NCBI GenBank assembly: GCA_017525805.1
Contig: JAFXSH010000175.1
Coordinates: forward strand, 1-42,051
Direction: 5' to 3'
DNA: 42,051 bases
From: Clostridia bacterium
GTDB lineage: Bacteria > Bacillota_A > Clostridia > Christensenellales > Aristaeellaceae
Under the pieces are notes generated by a model. It was not told where the DNA came from. It saw only the letters and a program-made list of their open reading frames with translations, and did no database searches. The translations under genes and the position numbers were made by a program. How positions within the stretch are numbered: position 1 is the stretch's first letter; every line of letters begins with the position of its first letter. This document shows positions 16,374 to 24,070 of the stretch, piece by piece.

Positions 16374-17012
16374 ATGAAACGAATTTGCTGGATCATCATC
16401 GCGTTTTTGGCGCTGACGCTCAGCGCGGCCATGGCGGAAAACGATTGTCCGCAAAACTGCATTTACTGCCGGGGCAAATGGGATTGCGCGTGCTGCTACC
16501 GATGCACGGTGGGCAATCAGCCCGCGCGGACAGCGGCCGTATCATGCTCCGCTCCCGCGTCCACGTCCCGGCCTTCCACGTCAGATGTTCCGCATTCTTC
16601 CCCGAGCACGGGAGATTATACTACAATATCCCCTACAGCGCAAGAGCAAAAACTTTTGAATTTGCTGAACGAGGATCGGACCCGGAACGGCCTTTCCGCC
16701 TTGGAGATGGACGGCGAACTGTCCGCCCTGGCGCGGACGAAATCCCAGGATATGCTGGAAAACGGTTACTTCGCTCACGAATCCCCCACCTTAGGCAACG
16801 CCGCCGCCATGCTGACTGATTCCGGCTACGACTATAACGGCGTGGGAGAAAACATCGCCCACCACGCCAGCGTGGAAAAAGCCGACGCCGCTTTTTTGAG
16901 CAGCCCGGGGCACCGCGCCAACATGATGGGCAAACAGTGGGATAAGGTTGGCATCGGCGTGGTCGAGGATAAAAACGGCTTTGTTTACGTAACGGAGCTG
17001 TTCGTCCGCTGA
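16374..17012 (+). CDS. Secreted CAP/SCP-domain protein with Cys-rich N-terminus
   Basis: The 212-aa product has a signal peptide (MKRICWIIIAFLALTLSAAMA, likely cut after Ala21). A cysteine cluster follows, with seven Cys between residues 25 and 44, then a Ser/Thr/Pro-rich linker and a CAP domain from about residue 95. CAP hallmarks seen are a SQDMLENGYFAHESP segment, GENIA and PGHRANMM. Bacterial CAP proteins (YkwD/SafA-associated types) are secreted or wall-associated; their activity is mostly unknown. The start has a strong AGGAGG site seven to eight bases upstream. The gene is transcribed alone, from the divergent region containing the tandem repeats, and ends at a strong terminator. Confidence 0.9.
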   Translation: MKRICWIIIAFLALTLSAAMAENDCPQNCIYCRGKWDCACCYRCTVGNQPARTAAVSCSAPASTSRPSTSDVPHSSPSTGDYTTISPTAQEQKLLNLLNEDRTRNGLSALEMDGELSALARTKSQDMLENGYFAHESPTLGNAAAMLTDSGYDYNGVGENIAHHASVEKADAAFLSSPGHRANMMGKQWDKVGIGVVEDKNGFVYVTELFVR

Positions 17013-17036
17013 AACCAAGAGCGATCCGCAAAAGCG

Positions 17037-17077
17037 CAGGGGAGAAAGCCCGAAATTAGCTTTCTCCCCTGGTTTTT
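17037..17077 (+). terminator. Intrinsic terminator of the CAP gene
   Basis: Perfect 13-bp stem CAGGGGAGAAAGC / GCTTTCTCCCCTG with a 9-base loop, then GTTTTT on the plus strand, 25 bases after the stop. Confidence 0.9.
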
Positions 17078-17336
17078 ACCGCCGCCATACCTGATGCAGG
17101 GCCGCCCTGCTTTGCTCAGTCCGGGCCGCAGGGCCGGTCCCGCCCCTTTGGGCGGGAGGCCGCGCCGCGCTTCCAGCTATGCGCGGCGCGCTCAAGCGCA
17201 TCTCCCCTATCCGCTGCCCCGCCTGCCATACGGTTTTCAGCGCCGCGCCTCCGGCTTTATGCCGAGGCAGGGCGGTCAGCAGCGCCGCTTCCTCCGTTTT
17301 CAGCGCCGGGCTTTTGGCGTCTTTCCACAAGGACAT
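17076..17336 (-). CDS. Hypothetical small protein, doubtful
   Basis: An 86-aa frame downstream of the GNAT-like gene. The ATG at 17336 has GAGGTG six bases upstream; a GTG three codons earlier (17345) is the alternative. The first half (MSLWKDAKSPALKTEEAALL) looks protein-like. The second half is Ala/Arg/Pro-rich and coincides with GC-rich inverted repeats (CCCGCCC/GGGCGGG near 17135-17155, GCCGCGC/GCGCGGC near 17160-17185). It could be a remnant gene whose end has been replaced by repeat sequence, or chance. No family recognised. Confidence 0.35.
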   Translation of the reverse strand: MSLWKDAKSPALKTEEAALLTALPRHKAGGAALKTVWQAGQRIGEMRLSAPRIAGSAARPPAQRGGTGPAARTEQSRAALHQVWRR

Positions 17337-17402
17337 GGCATCCACCTCACTTTTGACGGTTTTGCCATATCCTATGCGCGTTTGTTCCTTCCTGTGCGCC
17401 TG

Positions 17403-18521
17403 TCAGGCTTCGATCAGGCTCTTTTCATACTGCCGGTATACCCGATAAAGATGGGAGGCCAGTTTTTCCGTATTGGCGATGGAAGAAATGCTGGTTTCAT
17501 CCACGGTGGAACCTTCCACCCACTGAATGCCCAAGGGTTTTGCTCCCAAATAGGCTTCATAAAACATGGCGGTGTTCACGCCCTTATGCTGGTATTCCGG
17601 CACTACGAACTGCATGCTGCACCGGGCGCCGTGGATTTTGTTCTTTCCCAGCGCGTAATGCAGCCAGCCGAAAGGCAGCATGCGGCCCTTCATTTTTTTC
17701 AGCACCTGGTTGTAGTCGGGGAAAGCGACCACCAGCCCGATGGGACGGTTTCCGGCATACGCCATCACGGTCATTTCCGGCCGGTAAAAGCGGCGAAGAT
17801 GCTTGATCGCCCGCCGCAAATCGCCGTAGGTGGGCACGTTCCATTCCCATTCCGGCGGAAACGCTTCGCGGATGATGCGGTTCACGCTATGCAGCAGCTT
17901 CTCTTCCCTTTCCGGGGTCCACTGTACGTGCTCCACCCGGAAATCAAAGCGTTTCTTCGCCCGGGGCACGATTTCCTCCAAAGCATGCTGGTCAAATTCG
18001 TCCATGCGCATGAAATACGCAAAATGATCGCGATGCTTCGTAAACCCGCATTTTTCAAAATAATCGCCGTAGTAGGAAGGGTTGTAAGGATTAAACAGCA
18101 CGGGCGGGCCGTCGAAGCCCTGCACCAGCAGCCCCTTGCTGAAATCATCCGCCGCCAAAGGAGAAGGCCCGATCACGTTTTCCATGCCTTCCTCCCGCAG
18201 ATAGGCGCAGGCAGCATCCAGGGCGGTGCGGGCATAATCCGGCCGCTGGGCGCACTCGAACAGGGAAATGTACCCATATTTGCGGTTCAGGCGCTCGTTC
18301 AGCCTCTCGTCAATGCCCGCCATCACCCGGGCCACCGGCGTTTCTCCATCGTATACCAGGAAAAAGCGCCGGGGATCATCGTGGCTTTCGCACAGCAAAC
18401 GCAGCTGCTCCCTGATCAGCGGCGGCACCCAGTTGGGATCGTCCTTATATAATTGGAATGGAAGCATCACAAAAGGCCGCAGGGCGGCGCGGTTCTGCTC
18501 CAAAATCTCTACGCGAATCAT
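17403..18521 (-). CDS. GNAT-like acyltransferase family protein
   Basis: A 372-aa protein resembling the long, uncharacterised GNAT-fold proteins related to E. coli YghO. It has an N-terminal segment (FVMLPFQLYKDDPNWVPPL) and the middle motif FNPYNPSYYGDYFEKCGF. The C-terminal acetyltransferase-like half carries RPIGLVVAFPDYN, the QFVVPEYQHKGVNTAMFYEAY segment equivalent to the acetyl-CoA loop, and VDETSISSIANTEKL. Substrate unknown; cytoplasmic. The start at 18521 follows GAGGGTG; an upstream extension in frame would read through a hairpin and is unlikely. It stands behind a perfect consensus promoter and a leader of about 190 bases. Confidence 0.75.
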   Translation of the reverse strand: MIRVEILEQNRAALRPFVMLPFQLYKDDPNWVPPLIREQLRLLCESHDDPRRFFLVYDGETPVARVMAGIDERLNERLNRKYGYISLFECAQRPDYARTALDAACAYLREEGMENVIGPSPLAADDFSKGLLVQGFDGPPVLFNPYNPSYYGDYFEKCGFTKHRDHFAYFMRMDEFDQHALEEIVPRAKKRFDFRVEHVQWTPEREEKLLHSVNRIIREAFPPEWEWNVPTYGDLRRAIKHLRRFYRPEMTVMAYAGNRPIGLVVAFPDYNQVLKKMKGRMLPFGWLHYALGKNKIHGARCSMQFVVPEYQHKGVNTAMFYEAYLGAKPLGIQWVEGSTVDETSISSIANTEKLASHLYRVYRQYEKSLIEA

Positions 18522-18553
18522 GTTTTCACCCTCTTTTGGTAATCGATGCTTTT

Positions 18554-18600
18554 TATGGGGGAAGCCGCTCTTTGCGGGACAAAGAGCGGCTTCCCCCATA
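18554..18600. repeat. Long intergenic hairpin, family 1, copy 2
   Basis: Perfect 21-bp stem (18554-18574 with 18580-18600) around a 5-base loop, core GGGGGAAGCCGCTCTTTG. It matches 9595-9639, with base-pair swaps that keep pairing. It lies in the 5-prime leader of the GNAT-like gene, 33 bases before the ATG, and is not followed by a T-run. Confidence 0.75.
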
Positions 18601-18715
18601 CCCCCTTCCGAGAAAACCACAAGGGGTATCAGGTAATTATCACTCTTTCTCCCTAATCGCTGCGTACTATTCCATTCCCCACAGGCTTTTCCTTTAGCCC
18701 TTATCTTTCAATAAG

Positions 18716-18744
18716 ATTATAGCATCTTCGGACCCTTTTGTCAA
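18716..18744 (-). promoter_or_regulatory. Perfect consensus sigma-A promoter of the GNAT-like gene
   Basis: TTGACA (18739-18744) and TATAAT (18716-18721) with a 17-base spacer on the minus strand, immediately after the tatD stop. Predicted start near 18709, giving a leader of about 190 bases that contains the 21-bp hairpin. Confidence 0.9.
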
Positions 18745-18751
18745 AGCGGCC

Positions 18752-19531
18752 TTATTCTTCTTCCACGGGGATGCCGTACAGGATGCAGGCGTTGTTCCAG
18801 GTGATTTCCGCCATGTCCTCCGGAGGAATATCCCGCAGCTCCGAAAGCTTCATCAGCGTGTACTTCACATTGGCCGGTTCGTTCCGGCGGCCACGCACCG
18901 GTTCGGGGGCCAGATAAGGGCTGTCCGTTTCCACCAACAGCCGGTCCAGCGGCACTTCCCGGGCCGCCGCCTGGAGATGCGGCGCTTTTTTAAACGTCAG
19001 GGGCCCCGCAAAGGAAATATAAAAGCCCATTTTCACGTATTCCCTTGCGATTTCCGGGCTACCGGAAAAGCAGTGGATGATCCCCTCGGGCAGGCGCTTC
19101 CTGCTGCGGAAAAATTCCACCATATCCCCATGCGCGTCCCGGATATGGAAAATGACGGGTTTATGAAGCTGCTCGGCCAAATCCACCTGCTCCGCCATCA
19201 CCCGCATCTGCACGTCCCGGGGCGATAAATCGTAATAGTAATCCAGACCGATCTCCCCCAAGGCCACAACCTTGGGCTGGGCCAGCAGCCCGGCAAGCGT
19301 ATCCAGATAATCCGTTGGCGCGTCCTTGGCCTCATGGGGATGCACACCGGCAGCAGCATAAACGCCGGGATGCGATTCCGCCAGCGAAATGCACCGGCGG
19401 GAGGAATTTAGATCGCTGCCCACGCACACGCAGCTTTTTACCTCCGCCTCGATCATGCGGCGGTAGGCTTCTTCCCGGTCTTCGTCAAATTTCGCGTCGT
19501 CCAAATGGCAATGGGTGTCAAATATACGCAT
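18752..19531 (-). CDS. tatD: TatD family metal-dependent deoxyribonuclease
   Basis: A 259-aa TIM-barrel hydrolase with all TatD metal-site motifs: DTHCHLD (5-11), GEIGLDYYYD near 92, FHIRDAHGD near 128, HCFSGS near 153 and ETDSPYLAPEP near 200. The family acts as a 3-to-5-prime DNA exonuclease or D-aminoacyl-tRNA deacylase-like enzyme in the cytoplasm. AAAGGAAAAGCT precedes the ATG. It is separated from divIVA by a terminator and an inverted-repeat region, so it is probably transcribed on its own. Confidence 0.93.
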   Translation of the reverse strand: MRIFDTHCHLDDAKFDEDREEAYRRMIEAEVKSCVCVGSDLNSSRRCISLAESHPGVYAAAGVHPHEAKDAPTDYLDTLAGLLAQPKVVALGEIGLDYYYDLSPRDVQMRVMAEQVDLAEQLHKPVIFHIRDAHGDMVEFFRSRKRLPEGIIHCFSGSPEIAREYVKMGFYISFAGPLTFKKAPHLQAAAREVPLDRLLVETDSPYLAPEPVRGRRNEPANVKYTLMKLSELRDIPPEDMAEITWNNACILYGIPVEEE

Positions 19532-19570
19532 AGCTTTTCCTTTTTATGTTGTTTTTCAGCATGAATGATA

Positions 19571-19647
19571 AGCGTTGAGAGTTGAGCGTTGAGAGTTATT
19601 TTAAACTAACAGGCTAAGCAATCTCCGCTCTCAACTCTAAACTCTCG
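19571..19647. repeat. Short direct and inverted repeat between divIVA and tatD
   Basis: AGCGTTGAGAGTT occurs twice in tandem (19571 and 19585). The segment 19577-19595 is complementary to 19629-19647 at 17 of 19 positions, with a 33-base AT-rich loop. No gene in this gap. Confidence 0.65.
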
Positions 19648-19653
19648 TCTCTG

Positions 19654-19683
19654 AAAAAAATCCCCGGCAGCGCCTGCCGGGGA
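19654..19683 (-). terminator. Intrinsic terminator after divIVA
   Basis: Stem CCCCGGCAG / CTGCCGGGG with a 3-base loop, then A and seven T on the minus strand. Confidence 0.92.
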
Positions 19684-19701
19684 ATCAAGCTGAATGCGGT
19701 A

Positions 19702-20262
19702 TTACTCAAACAGGCCCGTTTCCGCGTTCAGGATATGCTGCTGATCTTCGATCAGGCGGAGGAAACGTTCGCGGTAATCCTTGGCGGTCTGGCGCAGCAT
19801 TTCCACTTCCTGCTGCAAATCGCTCTTTTCCGCCTCCAGGTTCTCCAAGCCCATGGACGCCCGTTCGTTCGCGCCGTTCAGGATTTCTTCGGCCTTGGCC
19901 TTGGCTTCGGCAATCGTTTGATCGTATACCTTCTGGGCCTGGGCCAGCAGGCGCTGGGCGGCCTCACCCGCTTCCTCCCGGACCTTTGGCGCTTCCTTCA
20001 CCTGCTGCGCGGGCGCCTGAACGGGAATGGCGGCAGGCGGCGGCACAGGAATGGGAGCTGCGGCGGGGGCGGGCATCGCGGCGGAGCCGTAAGCGCCATG
20101 GGCGGCTTGCGTAAGCCGCTGGGTGAGGGTAGCGATTTCTTCCTGCATGGCTACCATCTCATCGCAGATGTCATCCAGGAATTCATCCACCTCTACCGGG
20201 TCGTACCCGCGCATTTTGGTTTTAAATTCTTTTTCTTCAATCATGGCAACTGTAATCGGCAT
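19702..20262 (-). CDS. divIVA: DivIVA-domain cell division/polarity protein
   Basis: The N-terminus MPITVAMIEEKEFKTKMRGYDPVEVDEFLDDI is the conserved membrane-curvature-sensing DivIVA domain, with the lipid-binding region followed by a coiled coil. A Pro/Ala-rich linker (about 58-95) separates it from a second long coiled coil (about 100-180). The length of 186 aa fits the family. It is the last gene of a division operon (HlyD-like, yggS, sepF, yggT, divIVA) with AAAGGAG before the ATG and a terminator after the stop. Confidence 0.94.
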   Translation of the reverse strand: MPITVAMIEEKEFKTKMRGYDPVEVDEFLDDICDEMVAMQEEIATLTQRLTQAAHGAYGSAAMPAPAAAPIPVPPPAAIPVQAPAQQVKEAPKVREEAGEAAQRLLAQAQKVYDQTIAEAKAKAEEILNGANERASMGLENLEAEKSDLQQEVEMLRQTAKDYRERFLRLIEDQQHILNAETGLFE

Positions 20263-20308
20263 TTTCAGGCTCCTTTCCGCATAGACAGAAAATGATGATA
20301 AATGTGAA

Positions 20309-20566
20309 TCAGGAGAAAAATCCCAGGATCATGCGCGCGATATAGCAGATCACCGCCGCAGCCAGCGGGCCCACGTTGATTTTGAATTGCTTGTCCGGCA
20401 GCAGGCGTGCTGCCGCCTGATTGCCAATCCGGGCCCCCGGCTCACACAGCCTGTTCAGCGTAACCATCCATGGGCGCTGAGTGTTGCTCACATAAGGCAG
20501 GGCAAACTGGACCAATTGCATCATCGCGTACACGCTGAGCAGAAAACGGATCAAACGGATGAACAT
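20309..20566 (-). CDS. YggT family membrane protein
   Basis: An 85-aa protein with two hydrophobic helices (about 5-25 and 65-84) and the family motif LNRLCEPGARIGNQ between them. YggT proteins commonly sit between sepF and divIVA in Gram-positive bacteria, as here, and are thought to act at the membrane in division or osmotic tolerance. The ATG follows AAAGGAG. Confidence 0.82.
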   Translation of the reverse strand: MFIRLIRFLLSVYAMMQLVQFALPYVSNTQRPWMVTLNRLCEPGARIGNQAAARLLPDKQFKINVGPLAAAVICYIARMILGFFS

Positions 20567-20610
20567 GGTTCATGCTCCTTTCTGACAGGCGAAGCGGCAG
20601 ACAGGATAAG

Positions 20611-21603
20611 TTACTGATCGACAGCCTGTACCTCATCCGGCGCGTAGCCGTAGCCGGCGGGCTGGGCGGAAAAGGCCGGGGGCTGAACCGCCTGAGGCGC
20701 GGGGCGCTGATAGAAGCTCTGGCGCGTTTCCTCCGGGTCGGCGGCGCGCTGGGTGAACGCCTGCGGATTGCTGTACTGCTGCGGCTGGGCGGGTTGGACG
20801 GGCTGCGCTTCCCGCGTCTGGGGCGCGTAGGACACCCGCTGCCCTGTGTAGGCAGGCTGATAATTCCGGGGCTGGGTCCGGGCAGGGGCGTTGTTCATCA
20901 TATTGGTGGCCTGATCGGCAAACACGGCCATGGTCTGCGGGGCCAGCAGGTACACGCCATGGCGCGATACCTTGGTAATGGTGGCGGTCAGGGAATAGCA
21001 GGCGCCGCTTAAGGTATCCACCAGGCGCCGCATTTCCGCCGGGTCCGCGATGTTTTCCATGACGATCACCACGGCGTCCCCATTGCGCAGCAGGGTGATG
21101 GCGCTGCGGCATTCGCTCATGCCCCGGGCGTTGATCACCCGGGCGGAAAGCAGGCTGGCGCTCTGCTGGGACGCTTCCTGAACAGGCGTTTCAGGTGGCT
21201 GCGTGTTCTGCTCGTTCTGGCGGCCCATGTTCTGCTGGTACGCGCCGAAATCCACCACGTTTTCCTGCTGCCGCGCCGCGTGCATCTGTACGCGCCGCAT
21301 ACGGCCCTGACCGGGCTGTGCCTGGGGCGTTTGCTGCGGCTGCTGCGGCTGCTGGAAAACAGGCTGATGCCCCATTCCCGCGTTCTGCTGATACACGGGC
21401 TGCTGATAATACTGCTGATACGCGGGCTGCTGATAAGGCTGCTGGTAGCCTCCCGCCTGCTGCGGCGGGTACGCCTGATTCCGCGTCTCATCCGGATACG
21501 GTTCCTGCACCCGCTGCGGCGCCTGGCGTCCGCTGTAGAAAAAATTGTTGTATGCCGTCTTTACCGTGTTTTTCAGGCTGCCCAAGATATCGCCCACTGC
21601 CAT
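20611..21603 (-). CDS. sepF: SepF, membrane anchor of FtsZ, with long disordered flanks
   Basis: A 330-aa protein. The N-terminus MAVGDILGSLKNTVKTAYN fits the membrane-binding amphipathic helix. The SepF core (about 150-230) reads SARVINARGMSECRSAITLLRNGDAVVIVMENI and continues to ITKVSRHGVYLLAPQTMAVF. It binds the FtsZ C-terminal peptide. Typical SepF is about 150 residues; this one is doubled by a Gln/Tyr/Pro-rich segment before the core and another Gln/Pro-rich tail after it. I chose the ATG at 21603, preceded by GGGAGGG, because the in-frame upstream extension overlaps yggS and is unlike any SepF. It starts 20 bases after yggS. Confidence 0.93.
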   Translation of the reverse strand: MAVGDILGSLKNTVKTAYNNFFYSGRQAPQRVQEPYPDETRNQAYPPQQAGGYQQPYQQPAYQQYYQQPVYQQNAGMGHQPVFQQPQQPQQTPQAQPGQGRMRRVQMHAARQQENVVDFGAYQQNMGRQNEQNTQPPETPVQEASQQSASLLSARVINARGMSECRSAITLLRNGDAVVIVMENIADPAEMRRLVDTLSGACYSLTATITKVSRHGVYLLAPQTMAVFADQATNMMNNAPARTQPRNYQPAYTGQRVSYAPQTREAQPVQPAQPQQYSNPQAFTQRAADPEETRQSFYQRPAPQAVQPPAFSAQPAGYGYAPDEVQAVDQ

Positions 21604-21623
21604 TTTGCGAACCCTCCCGTGTT

Positions 21624-22292
21624 TTATCGAAACAGAGCCGAGCCTACGCGCACCATGGTGGCGCCGTGGCGGGCGGCCAGGTCGTAATCCTGGCTCATGC
21701 CCATGGAAAGCTCCGTCATATTCGTACCCTGCACATTTTCCTGCTGGCACCGTTCCAGCAGCGCGCGCATGCGGGAAAAATACCCTTCGATAATTTCCCG
21801 CTCCGCTCCCAGCGGCATCATAGCCATCAGGCCCCGGACATCCAGCCCCGGCATAGCCGCGCACAGCCGCAGGAAGGGAAACAGATTTTCTTCCTCGATA
21901 CCGCCTTTTTGCGGCTCCCGCGCGATGTTTACCTGGATCAGCACCGGCATCCGCAGGTTTGCTTTCTGGGCCTGCCGGTCGATCTCCCGTGCCAGGCTTT
22001 CATGATCCAACGAATGGATCATGCACACGTCCCGAATGATGTACTTGACCTTGTTGGACTGCAATTGACCGATCAGGTGGACGGAAAACTGTCCCTCCAA
22101 GCCGGGCAGCTTTTCCCGGATGGCCTGCACCCGGTTTTCGCCGATATCCGTAACGCCCAAATCTTTGAGCGGCAGGATCTGCTCCACCGTGGAATACTTG
22201 GTTACCGCGATCAGCCGGGGCGCGCGGCCCCAGGCGGCGCTTTCCCGCGTCAAGGTTTCCCGCACCCGGGCTACTCTTTCTTCCAGCGTCAT
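21624..22292 (-). CDS. YggS family pyridoxal-phosphate homeostasis protein
   Basis: A 222-aa TIM-barrel PLP-binding protein. The PLP lysine is in LIAVTKYS near residue 32. Further motifs are DIGENRVQ, HLIGQLQSNK, and the C-terminal phosphate-binding segment ELSMGMSQDYDLAARHGATMVRVGSALF. The family balances intracellular PLP and is often found beside sepF in Gram-positive division operons. GGGAGG precedes the ATG; the gene starts 21 bases after the HlyD-like gene. Confidence 0.93.
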   Translation of the reverse strand: MTLEERVARVRETLTRESAAWGRAPRLIAVTKYSTVEQILPLKDLGVTDIGENRVQAIREKLPGLEGQFSVHLIGQLQSNKVKYIIRDVCMIHSLDHESLAREIDRQAQKANLRMPVLIQVNIAREPQKGGIEEENLFPFLRLCAAMPGLDVRGLMAMMPLGAEREIIEGYFSRMRALLERCQQENVQGTNMTELSMGMSQDYDLAARHGATMVRVGSALFR

Positions 22293-22313
22293 GCCCCGAC
22301 GCCTCCCTTCCTT

Positions 22314-23840
22314 TCAGAAGAGCCGCACCGGCATGCCTTCATATAACACGCCCGCGTTGTCAGGCACCACGTAAGCCGTCGTTCCATCATCGGAAATCAC
22401 TTCCACGCCCGTCCAGTATTCGCCGCCCTCGGTGGCCATGACCACGCCCTTGCGCCCGTTCTGCACATAAATGGCGCGGGAGGGCACCATCAGGCTGTTC
22501 ACGTTCTCGCCCAACCGCACCTGGCAGGACCGCAGATACAGAGCGCTGGGCAGGAAATCCGTATCGTCGACCAGCAGCCGCACCAGCAGTTCGCCCCCGG
22601 AGCGGGTGGAATTATACACTGTGGCGGTGAGCACGCTGTTATCAAAGCTTTCGATCACCAGATGGTAGGTGCGCCCCTCCACGGGGATCCAGTCTTTTTC
22701 ATTGCACAGCATCAGCACGGCCCACTGTTCCTTGCGCACCATGCGGTAGATATCCGTGGCGTTGCGCATGCCGGTGGTGCTGTCGGCGGCGGGCGGATTG
22801 CCGTTGTACATGTTCCGCACCTGGGTCGGGGTGTAATCGGCGAAGGTGGTCATGTTCAGCGTCTTTTCGTAGCCGTCGGTATAGAAGCTCACCAGGCCGT
22901 CCGCCGTGGCGGCAAACTGCTTGGTCCAGGTGGAAATGCGCTGCAGCTGGGTGTTTTCGTCGTCATACAGGCGGCTGAGCTTCTGATCGTCAGGATTCTT
23001 CTGCTTGATATAAATCTGCTGGCTCTGCATGGCTTCCTTGAGCAGCTTTTCCTGAGCGCTGATGCTGCCCCGGGCGCCGTGCACCAGCCGCTGCACCTCC
23101 ATGGCGCGGGCCTGCACCTGGGTCATGCGGGACAAAAGATTCTGATCCGTTACCGCGCCGGAAATCAGCACCTTGTGGTATTCCTTGATCTGGTTGCGGT
23201 AATTGTTCAGCGTCACCCATTCTTTGGCGTTAAAACCGGCTGTGTAGATGGTGGCCACCAGGGTGCCGCGCTCTACCTCCTCGCCTTCCTCCACGTTGAA
23301 ATCGATCTGGGAAACGCTTTCCTGGCTGACCACCGTTTCATTGCGCACCACCACGGCGTCGCCGGTGAACAGCGAGCTCATGGAGCCGTAACGCACATAG
23401 CCATACTGTACGCCGCCCGGCGACAGCATGCGGAACACCGCGATAGCGGCGAACGCCAGCACGAGCACCGTCAGGATGATATACCCGGCTTTGCTCTGCT
23501 TCTGCCGCGTCCGGGGAAGGCCGGTTTTCGGTGCCTGATAGCCAGACTGGGAATTGTTCCCGTTTTCCGGCGGCATTTCCTCTGTGGGAGCCGCGTTTTC
23601 CGGCGCTCCCCAGCCCGCGCCGGAATAATAGGGCTGGCTGGGGTCCGGCAATATCTGCGCGGGGGGCGGCACCTGGCCCAGCTGCGGCAGCGGGGACGAA
23701 ACGCCTGGCTGCGCCTGACCCGGAACCGGCCGCTGCACCCACTGCCCGTCCGGCTGAATCGGCGTCCAGGACGGCGCGCCGCCGTCTTCCTGCCCGCCGG
23801 GATAAGGGTTCTGCGGTTCATAACCTTGTGGGGGCTGCAT
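22314..23840 (-). CDS. HlyD-like membrane protein in the division operon
   Basis: A 508-aa protein. The N-terminus (about 1-115) is Pro/Gln/Gly-rich and disordered, then comes one membrane helix (YIILTVLVLAFAAIAVFRML, about 125-145). The outer part has a barrel-sandwich half (VEEGEEVERGTLVATIYTAG), a helical hairpin (about 215-310) and a C-terminal portion rich in beta strands. This layout fits membrane-fusion/HlyD adaptor proteins, but no ABC transporter partner is nearby. The CGGAGG site six bases before the ATG at 23840 decides the start. It heads the operon with yggS, sepF, yggT and divIVA; a division-linked role is inference from that. Confidence 0.72.
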   Translation of the reverse strand: MQPPQGYEPQNPYPGGQEDGGAPSWTPIQPDGQWVQRPVPGQAQPGVSSPLPQLGQVPPPAQILPDPSQPYYSGAGWGAPENAAPTEEMPPENGNNSQSGYQAPKTGLPRTRQKQSKAGYIILTVLVLAFAAIAVFRMLSPGGVQYGYVRYGSMSSLFTGDAVVVRNETVVSQESVSQIDFNVEEGEEVERGTLVATIYTAGFNAKEWVTLNNYRNQIKEYHKVLISGAVTDQNLLSRMTQVQARAMEVQRLVHGARGSISAQEKLLKEAMQSQQIYIKQKNPDDQKLSRLYDDENTQLQRISTWTKQFAATADGLVSFYTDGYEKTLNMTTFADYTPTQVRNMYNGNPPAADSTTGMRNATDIYRMVRKEQWAVLMLCNEKDWIPVEGRTYHLVIESFDNSVLTATVYNSTRSGGELLVRLLVDDTDFLPSALYLRSCQVRLGENVNSLMVPSRAIYVQNGRKGVVMATEGGEYWTGVEVISDDGTTAYVVPDNAGVLYEGMPVRLF

Positions 23841-24004
23841 GTTTTCCTCCGTTTCAAAGGATAACTCTGTTTTATTCGCGCTGAGGTCAAAAAAATCCTT
23901 CTTTAATTTACGATAGTTTTGCGATTTTTGAAAATTTTCCAATAAAAAAGACAATGATCGTACAGAATTGTTTTCCAATTGTTCCAAAATGGCTAACAAG
24001 CATT

Positions 24005-24044
24005 GGATAAAGCGCGGACACCCAACCGGATCGGATGCCCGCGC
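24005..24044 (-). terminator. Possible terminator after relA/spoT
   Basis: A 12-bp stem (24012-24023 with 24033-24044, two G-T pairs) followed on the minus strand only by TTTATCC. The weak T-tract lowers confidence. The rest of 23841-24070 is AT-rich and should hold the promoter of the sepF operon; I see no clear match. Confidence 0.45.
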
Positions 24045-24070
24045 CGCTATCGTTCGATGCCGTGATGGAA

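Noticed and set aside
17094..18452. 452-codon plus-strand ORF antisense to the GNAT-like gene
   Set aside because: The opposite strand carries a protein with conserved motifs and a perfect promoter; this frame has no recognisable domain.
20611..21864. SepF with an 87-residue N-terminal extension
   Set aside because: The extension overlaps yggS in another frame, reads as low-complexity shadow sequence, and the internal ATG has a strong ribosome site and the conserved SepF N-terminus.
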